DNA of 64,000 nt from Janthinobacterium agaricidamnosum NBRC 102515 = DSM 9628 (lineage in GTDB: Bacteria > Pseudomonadota > Gammaproteobacteria > Burkholderiales > Burkholderiaceae_D): the NCBI RefSeq assembly GCF_000723165.1, contig NZ_HG322949.1:5703995-5767994 (forward strand). Direction: 5' to 3'. Below, piece by piece: positions 58,761-64,000 of the stretch. Position 1 is the first letter of the stretch; every line of letters starts with the position of its first letter. Made by a program: the position numbers and the translations under genes. The notes under the pieces were generated by a model. It made no database searches. It saw nothing but the letters and a program-made list of their open reading frames with translations, and was not told the DNA's origin.

Positions 58761-59549
58761 ATGCATATCAATTTGAGCGGCAAGACCGCCATCGTCACCG
58801 GCTCCACCCGCGGCATCGGCCGCGCCATCGCACTGGGCCTGGCCGGCGCCGGCGCCAGCGTGGTCGTCACGGGCCGCCAGCAGGCCGACGTCGAGCGCGC
58901 GGTGGCCGGCATCCGCCAGGCGGTGCCCGGCGCCGACGTGCGCGGCGTGGCCGCCGACCTCGGCACCGCGGCCGGCTTCCAGCTGCTGCAGGATGCCGAG
59001 CCGCGCGCCGACATCCTGGTCAACAATATCGGCATCTTCGGACCGCAGCCGTTCGCCGACATCGCCGACCAGGAATGGACCCGCTTCTTCGAGCTGAACA
59101 TCATGTCCGGCGTGCGCGCCAGCCGCGCCTACCTGCCCGGCATGCAGCGGCGGGACTGGGGCCGCATCGTCTTCATCTCGTCCGAATCAGCGTTGAACAT
59201 CCCGGCCGACATGATCCATTACGGCTTCACCAAGACCGGCAACCTGGCCATTTCGCGCGGCCTGGCCAAGAGCCTGGCCGGCACCGGCATCACCGTCAAC
59301 GCGGTATTGCCGGGACCGACCTTGTCCGAAGGCGTGCACCACATGGTGGCGCCCGGCGCCGACCACGCCACCGCCGTCGGCGTGGCCAATGCCTTCGTCA
59401 GGGAACACCGCAGTTCGTCGATCCTCCAGCGCGTCGCCACGCCGGAAGAAGTGGCGAACATGGTGGTCTACGTGTGCTCGCCGCAAGCATCGGCCACCAC
59501 CGGCGCCGCGCTGCGCGTCGATGGCGGCGTGGTCGACAGCATCGCCTGA
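58761..59549 (+). CDS. Short-chain dehydrogenase/reductase
   Basis: A 262-residue SDR of the classical type. NAD(P)-binding loop: AIVTGSTRGIGRAIALGLAG (TGxxxGIG). NNIGIFGPQP is the NNxG motif; the catalytic residues are Ser in VFISSESALNIPADM, and Tyr and Lys in YGFTKTGNLA. The C-terminal end has GAALRVDGGVVDSIA, typical of 3-oxoacyl-ACP reductase-like SDRs. The substrate is unknown. It is followed 40 bases later by a nitroreductase, and both are likely under control of the divergent LysR regulator. Confidence 0.92.
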   Translation: MHINLSGKTAIVTGSTRGIGRAIALGLAGAGASVVVTGRQQADVERAVAGIRQAVPGADVRGVAADLGTAAGFQLLQDAEPRADILVNNIGIFGPQPFADIADQEWTRFFELNIMSGVRASRAYLPGMQRRDWGRIVFISSESALNIPADMIHYGFTKTGNLAISRGLAKSLAGTGITVNAVLPGPTLSEGVHHMVAPGADHATAVGVANAFVREHRSSSILQRVATPEEVANMVVYVCSPQASATTGAALRVDGGVVDSIA

Positions 59550-59589
59550 TGCGGTTTTCATTTCCTCTCACTCTTTGAAAGACACAATA

Positions 59590-60228
59590 ATGAGCAATCT
59601 GATCAACAAGCTGGAATGGCGCTACGCCACTAAAAAATTCGACCCGAGCAAGGTCGTGCCGCGCGAAAAGCTCGACCGCATCCTGGAAGCGGTGCGCCTG
59701 TCGGCCAGTTCCAGCGGCTTGCAGCCATACGAAGTGCTGGTGGTGACCAATCCGGCGATTCGCGCACAGATCAAGCCGATCGCCAACCACCAGTCGCAAA
59801 TCACCGACAGCAGCTATCTGCTGGTGTTCGCCGCGTGGGACGACGTGACGGCCGGGCGCATCAACATGATGTTCGACCTGATCAACAAGGAGCGCGGCCT
59901 GGCCGCCGATGCATCGCAAGACTACCGGCAATACCTGCTGACGACCTACGCCGCGGCGGGCGCCGAAGCGAACTTCCAGCACGCGGCCGGCCAGGCCTAT
60001 ATCGGTCTCGGCTCGGGGCTGATCGCCGCCGCGTTCGAAGAAGTCGACTCGACGCCGATGGGCGGTTTCGATCCGGCCGCGCTGGACCGTATCCTCGGCC
60101 TGCGCGAAAAAAACCTGCGCAGCGTGGCGCTGCTGGCGGTCGGCTACCGTGAAACGGGCGCCGACTGGCTGGAGCCGCTGAAAAAAGTGCGCCGCAGCCG
60201 CGAGGACTTCATCACGGAAGTGAACTAG
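59590..60228 (+). CDS. NAD(P)H-dependent nitroreductase (NfsB-like)
   Basis: A 212-residue flavin reductase. The start MSNLINKLEWRYATKKFDPS is that of NfsB-like enzymes; SASSSGLQPYEVLVVTN binds FMN, FQHAAGQAYIGLGSGLIAAA is the conserved helix and ALLAVGYRETGADW is the C-terminal strand. It reduces nitroaromatics or quinones by two electrons. ATG 59590 is the start; the open frame that reaches back to 59389 overlaps the SDR gene. A hairpin terminator follows at 60239. Confidence 0.92.
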   Translation: MSNLINKLEWRYATKKFDPSKVVPREKLDRILEAVRLSASSSGLQPYEVLVVTNPAIRAQIKPIANHQSQITDSSYLLVFAAWDDVTAGRINMMFDLINKERGLAADASQDYRQYLLTTYAAAGAEANFQHAAGQAYIGLGSGLIAAAFEEVDSTPMGGFDPAALDRILGLREKNLRSVALLAVGYRETGADWLEPLKKVRRSREDFITEVN

Positions 60229-60238
60229 GCAGTAGCCG

Positions 60239-60265
60239 GGCCAGCCGCCTGCACGGCGGCTGGCC
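60239..60265 (+). terminator. Strong hairpin after the nitroreductase gene
   Basis: Perfect eleven-base stem GGCCAGCCGCC (60239-60249) and GGCGGCTGGCC (60255-60265), five-base loop. The U-tract is poor (TGTCTGTGG), but the location right after the stop supports a terminator. Confidence 0.6.
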
Positions 60266-60407
60266 TGTCTGTGGCATCGGCGCCCATGTCGGCCGATTGC
60301 GGCCTTGGGCGCCGCGATTTCAGCGATAATAGGCGGCTTGCCAGAACGGCATAGGCAAGCACGCCAGGTCAGCCATCGTCACGAAAGCCCGCCTTTGTCA
60401 TCACGGG

Positions 60408-60953
60408 ATGCCGCATCCCCCCTATTTTGCACACATCGTGGTCGCTCGTTATTACCGAGAACTGTTGAACTTCCTGGCCCGCGCGCTGAATGACCGCGAC
60501 GCCGCCGCCGACCTGGCGCAGGAGAGCTACGCCCGGGTATTGGAAGTGCAGCGGTCGGGCGCCGCCATCGCCGAACCGCGCGCGCTGCTGTACCGCACCG
60601 CGCGCAACCTGGTGATCGACCGCCACCGGCGCAACGCAGTGCGCGGCGCGGCGCACCACGCCGAGGCCGGGCCGGCGGATCGGCAGATCGATGCGCTGGC
60701 CGCGCCCAGCGCGTCGGAACCGGAAGCCGTCGCCGCGTCGGCGCAGGCGGTCGAGGCGATCCTGGCCGCCATCGGCGCATTGCCGCTGCGTTGCCGCCAG
60801 GCGTTCATCCTGCATAAATTCGACGGCCTGTCGCAAGCCGAGGTGGCGCGCAGCATGGGCATTTCCATCAAAATGGTCGAACGCCATATCAAGCTGGGGC
60901 TGGAGGCATGCCGCCGCTGCCGCGACCGGCTCGACGGCGCGGCCCAGGAATGA
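60408..60953 (+). CDS. ECF sigma factor, FecI-like
   Basis: A 181-residue sigma-70 family ECF factor. Region 2 shows LLNFLARALNDRDAAADLAQ, ESYARVLEVQ and RALLYRTARNLVIDRHRR; region 4 shows LPLRCRQAFILHKFDGLSQA, EVARSMGISIKMVERHIKLG. These match the iron-starvation group (FecI/PvdS/FpvI-like). Its stop overlaps the FecR gene start (ATGA at 60950), and a siderophore receptor with STN domain follows, so this is a standard cell-surface signalling set. A Fur-controlled promoter would be expected in the 142 bases between the hairpin and the start, but I could not recognise a Fur box. Confidence 0.9.
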   Translation: MPHPPYFAHIVVARYYRELLNFLARALNDRDAAADLAQESYARVLEVQRSGAAIAEPRALLYRTARNLVIDRHRRNAVRGAAHHAEAGPADRQIDALAAPSASEPEAVAASAQAVEAILAAIGALPLRCRQAFILHKFDGLSQAEVARSMGISIKMVERHIKLGLEACRRCRDRLDGAAQE

Positions 60954-61996
60954 CTGCCATGAATTCACTCCCATCCCGATCCGCCGACAGCCAGGCGCTG
61001 GACTGGTTCGTGCGCCGCGGCGCCGGCCTGGACGCCGCCGAGGAGGCGTTATTCCAGGATTGGCTGGCCGCCGATGCCACGCACCAGGCCGCGTTGGCCC
61101 GCCGCCAGCACGACTGGGATGCGCTCGACGCCTTGCCGGCCGCTGGCGTCGAGCGCCTGCGGCGCCAGCTGGCCGCCGACCTGCGTGCTGAAAAACCTGA
61201 GGTAGCGTCGTCGCGGCGCGCGTGGTTCGGCATGCTGGCCGGCCTGGCCCCCCGCGCCGCGCTGGTCCTGGCGGTCCTGTGCGCGGCTGGCGGCGGCTAC
61301 CTGGCCTGGGATTACCAGCAAGGCCAGCCGCTCTACACCGGACAGTTTGCCACCCGGCGCGGCGAACAGCTCGATGTCGCGCTGCCGGACGGCAGCCGCT
61401 TGCGGCTCGACACCGGCACCCACATCGCGGTGGCGCTGTACCGCCAGCGCCGCGAAGTGCGGCTGGCCGAAGGCCAGGCCGTCTTCCAGGTGCGGGGCGA
61501 CCGCACGCGTCCGTTCGAAGTGCTGGCCGGGCCGCTGCGCGTGACGGTGGTCGGCACCAGGTTTGCGGTGCGCCACACGCCGGCGATGGCCGGCGCGGAT
61601 GGCGTGCGGGTGGCGGTCGAACATGGCCGGGTGCGGGTCGCGGCTCCCGCTACGGCCCCCGCCACGGCGGTCATCGCACTGGGCGCCGGCCAGCAAGTCG
61701 TCAGCGACGCCGCCGGCAAGCTCGGTCCGGTGACGGCGCTCGGTGCGGCCGGCATCGCGCCGTGGCGCGACGGCCGCGTCAGCTTCGACAACCAGCCGTT
61801 GTCGGTCGTGCTGGCCGAATTCGAACGCTATGGCGCCAGCGGCGTGACGCTGGCCGACCCGCGCACGGCGGCGTTGCGCATCACCGGCACGTTCGACCCG
61901 CGCCGGCCCGATAATTTCTTGCGCATCGTGCCGCAAGTGCTGCCGGTGCGGCTGCGCCGGCAAAACGGCGTGACCGAGATCGCCGCCATGCGCTAG
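60950..61996 (+). CDS. FecR-family anti-sigma factor
   Basis: A 348-residue inner-membrane regulator. The N-terminal DUF4880-like cytoplasmic domain has ALDWFVRRGAGLDAAEEALF, QDWLAADATHQAALARRQHD, WDALDALPA; one transmembrane helix (APRAALVLAVLCAAGGGYLA, about residues 96-115) follows; then the periplasmic FecR domain with YTGQFATRRGEQLDVALPDG, SRLRLDTGTHIAVALY, and a C-terminal STN-like portion FDNQPLSVVLAEFERYG. It holds the sigma factor inactive until the loaded receptor signals through its STN domain. Confidence 0.9.
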   Translation: MTAMNSLPSRSADSQALDWFVRRGAGLDAAEEALFQDWLAADATHQAALARRQHDWDALDALPAAGVERLRRQLAADLRAEKPEVASSRRAWFGMLAGLAPRAALVLAVLCAAGGGYLAWDYQQGQPLYTGQFATRRGEQLDVALPDGSRLRLDTGTHIAVALYRQRREVRLAEGQAVFQVRGDRTRPFEVLAGPLRVTVVGTRFAVRHTPAMAGADGVRVAVEHGRVRVAAPATAPATAVIALGAGQQVVSDAAGKLGPVTALGAAGIAPWRDGRVSFDNQPLSVVLAEFERYGASGVTLADPRTAALRITGTFDPRRPDNFLRIVPQVLPVRLRRQNGVTEIAAMR

Positions 61997-62098
61997 CCGT
62001 CGGCGTCAAAACTCATTGCTGCGAGGGGTAGGGTTTTTGCGCTGCCGTGCGTCTACCTGAGAAGGATTCCCATTTACACCTTCCCGGAGATTGTACGC

Positions 62099-64000
62099 AT
62101 GCCCCGTTTTTCCTTGCATCCCGCCCCACTCGCCATCCGCATGGCCATCGCGCTCGCTTCCGGCGCCGTCACGGCGCAGGCCGAAGGGCCGGCCCGGCCG
62201 GTCGCGATCCAGCTGGAGCGCCAGCCGCTGGCCCAGGCGCTCAATGCGCTGGCCCTGCAAACCCGGCTCGAACTGATCGTCCAGCCGGCACTGGTGGCCG
62301 GGCGCATGGCGCCGGCGGTGGCGGGCCAGATGACGCCGCGCCAGGCGCTCGGGCGCCTGCTCGACGGCAGCGGCCTGGTGGCGCGCCTCGACGGCACGGC
62401 GGTGACGGTGCAGGCGGCGCCGCCGCCTTCGGCCGACGTGACCATGGCGCCGGTGACCGTGACGGCGCTGGGCGAGCGCAGCGCCGTCACCGAACAGACC
62501 GGTTCTTATACCAGCCGCGAACTGAGCATCGGCAAGCTGCGCTTATCGGTACGCGAAACGCCGCAATCGGTCAGCGCGGTGACGCAGCAGCAAATGGAAG
62601 ACCAGCACCTGGTCACGCTGGAACAAGTGCTGGGCCAAGCCACCGGCGTCACCAGGACCACCCGCAATTTCGGCGACCACCGCTTTTCGGTGCGCGGCTT
62701 CGTGATCCAGGATGACAACCAGCTGGTCGACGGCGTGCCCGGCATGCTGTATTCGGCCACCGGCTGGCTGCCGGTCGACATGGCGATCTACGACCGGGTC
62801 GAGGTATTGCGCGGCGCCGGCGGCCTGATCGTCGGCGCCGGCGATCCCAGCGGCGCGGTGAACCTGGTGCGCAAGCGTCCGCGCGCGCAGGCGCATGCCG
62901 ACGTCAGCGTGTCGGCCGGCTCGTGGCACAATTACCGCACCGAGCTCGACGCCGGCATGCCGCTCAATGCCGAAGGCACGCTGCGCGGCCGGGTGGTGGC
63001 CGGGTATGAGGACCGCCGGTATTTTTATGACCTGGCCCATGCGCGCCAGCCGCTGCTGTACGGCGTGGTCGAGGCCGACCTGGGCCGCGACACCAGGCTG
63101 ACCATCGGTGCGCGCCACCAGGAAAAGGATATCGGCGCGTATTGGCTGTTCGGCCTGCCGCGCTACAGCGACGGCGGCGCGCTCGATGTGCCCCGTTCGA
63201 CATCGCTGGCGCAAGACTGGAACCGCCACGATGCGAGCGTCAACGAAGTCTTCGGCGAACTGGAACGGCGTTTCGGCGACGACTGGAAAGCCAGGCTGAC
63301 CGTCAACCGCAGCAACGGCGGCTTCGACCAGAAGCTGGCGCTGGCGCGCGGCGTGGTCGAGCGCGGCACGTTGGCCGGCCCGCGCCTGTACAGCCTGTAC
63401 TTCAAGAACCTGGACGTGGTCACCACCGGCATCGACGCCAGCCTGGCCGGCAGCTTCCAGGCGCTGGGCGGCACGCACCAGTTTTTAGCGGGCGCCAACT
63501 GGTCGCGCCGCAGCGAGGATGACAAGGGCGCGGCGATCGATGACGGCAGCCCGATCGACCCGTTCCATCCCGACCATTTCGCGGTCGCCGAACCGGTCCG
63601 TCCAGCCTGGACCTCGGCGCTCGACGTGCGCGACCAGCGCGCCGGCCTGTACGCCAGCGCGCGGCTGGAACTGGCGCAGCCGCTGCACCTGCTGCTGGGC
63701 GGGCGGGTCAGCTGGCTCAACTATCGTTCGGCCGACCGGATCAGCGGCGACCAGGTCGCCGGCTATGACCAGAACCGCGAGTTCACGCCGTACGCCGGGC
63801 TGGTCTACGACGTGGGCCGCTTGTGGTCGTGGTATGCCAGTTATGCCGACACCTTTCAGCCGCAAAGCAAGTACTTCACGGCCGGCGGCCAGCCGCTGAA
63901 ACCGGCCATCGGCGCCAACTATGAAACCGGCCTGAAGGGCGAACTGTATGACGGCCGCCTGAACGCCACGCTGGCGCTGTTCCAGGTCAGGAAGACCGGC
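62099..64000 (+). CDS. TonB-dependent siderophore receptor with signalling domain, 3' end outside window
   Basis: The first 634 residues of a FecA/FpvA-type receptor; the frame is still open at the right edge. After the signal peptide (ending near GAVTAQAEGP) an STN domain follows (VAIQLERQPLAQALNALALQ, then TRLELIVQPALVAGR), which transmits binding to FecR. The plug has SVRETPQSVSAVTQQQMEDQ, QVLGQATGVTRTTRNFGDHR, and VEVLRGAGGLIVGAGDPSGA followed by VNLVRKRP, all typical of siderophore receptors; the barrel begins about residue 270. The gene starts 103 bases after FecR and completes the signalling trio. Confidence 0.92.
   Translation, partial: MPRFSLHPAPLAIRMAIALASGAVTAQAEGPARPVAIQLERQPLAQALNALALQTRLELIVQPALVAGRMAPAVAGQMTPRQALGRLLDGSGLVARLDGTAVTVQAAPPPSADVTMAPVTVTALGERSAVTEQTGSYTSRELSIGKLRLSVRETPQSVSAVTQQQMEDQHLVTLEQVLGQATGVTRTTRNFGDHRFSVRGFVIQDDNQLVDGVPGMLYSATGWLPVDMAIYDRVEVLRGAGGLIVGAGDPSGAVNLVRKRPRAQAHADVSVSAGSWHNYRTELDAGMPLNAEGTLRGRVVAGYEDRRYFYDLAHARQPLLYGVVEADLGRDTRLTIGARHQEKDIGAYWLFGLPRYSDGGALDVPRSTSLAQDWNRHDASVNEVFGELERRFGDDWKARLTVNRSNGGFDQKLALARGVVERGTLAGPRLYSLYFKNLDVVTTGIDASLAGSFQALGGTHQFLAGANWSRRSEDDKGAAIDDGSPIDPFHPDHFAVAEPVRPAWTSALDVRDQRAGLYASARLELAQPLHLLLGGRVSWLNYRSADRISGDQVAGYDQNREFTPYAGLVYDVGRLWSWYASYADTFQPQSKYFTAGGQPLKPAIGANYETGLKGELYDGRLNATLALFQVRKTG

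Noticed and set aside
62047..62715. Plus-strand ORF of 222 aa at the siderophore receptor start
   Set aside because: Wrong frame; the receptor reads from ATG 62099 and stays open to the window edge.

Overview
The window looks like chromosomal DNA of a GC-rich betaproteobacterium. The gene families (OhrR/Ohr, bufferin-type DUF2282/DUF692/DUF2063 genes, DUF3772 mechanosensitive channel, FecI-FecR-TonB receptor, MCP, OsmC-YcaO fusion) and codon use suggest the Burkholderiales, probably Oxalobacteraceae (Janthinobacterium, Duganella or Massilia-like). This placement is inference; there is no rRNA gene in the window. No tRNA, IS element, CRISPR array or phage genes were seen.

Left part (1-9750): start of a fadH-like dienoyl-CoA reductase with a divergent TetR regulator and shared GATAA-type operators, a DUF2867 protein, a stand-alone OsmC-YcaO fusion, a decayed LysR 3' end, a hydrolase / ferredoxin-reductase / FMN-barrel group with a divergent LysR regulator, and a DsrE protein.

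Centre-left (about 9750-26000) is the most remarkable part: a tightly packed 13-gene operon that I read as a thiopeptide-like (azole plus dehydroamino acid) RiPP cluster in a Gram-negative host. It starts with an unannotated 47-residue precursor at 10102-10245. Its leader ends in Met-Gly-Ala and its 20-residue core is rich in Ser, Thr and Cys. Then come a ThiF-like partner with an N-terminal leader-binding domain, a YcaO cyclodehydratase, an azoline dehydrogenase, a LanB glutamylation protein, a MATE exporter, an enoyl-reductase-like dehydrogenase, two paralogous exported proteins, two separate SpaB_C-type proteins (candidate glutamate-elimination and cycloaddition enzymes), a DsbA-like thiol oxidoreductase and a TonB-dependent receptor. 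The enzyme set matches that of thiocillin-type thiopeptides, but the core lacks their usual Ser-Cys spacing, so the product may be a new scaffold.

Middle (26200-40100): MipA/OmpV protein with an OmpR-type two-component system, a hydrolase, a threonine aldolase-like enzyme, a DUF885 peptidase-like protein of lower GC, a hydrolase that has lost its nucleophilic serine, a metallo-beta-lactamase-fold lipoprotein, a patatin-like protein, a chemotaxis receptor, and the divergent ohr/ohrR pair.

Centre-right (40180-52105): a minus-strand bufferin-type (metal-binding RiPP) operon: DoxX, two almost identical bufA2 genes, bufA1, a hydrolase, bufB (DUF692), bufC (DUF2063) and another hydrolase. Its promoter-operator is a near copy of the ohr/ohrR control region, so OhrR (or a relative) probably controls it. 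Next to it are a second two-component system and a divergent CcdA-thioredoxin-hydrolase operon. The half-sites TGTATC-N5-TGTGTC lie in front of ccdA and, twice, in front of the serine-less hydrolase at 33984, suggesting a small regulon.

Right part (52200-64000): LysR regulators, two exported alpha/beta hydrolases, a large MscS-family channel, an SDR, a nitroreductase, and an ECF sigma / anti-sigma / TonB siderophore-receptor signalling set cut by the window edge. Eight alpha/beta hydrolases in 64 kb, most of them exported, is itself unusual.
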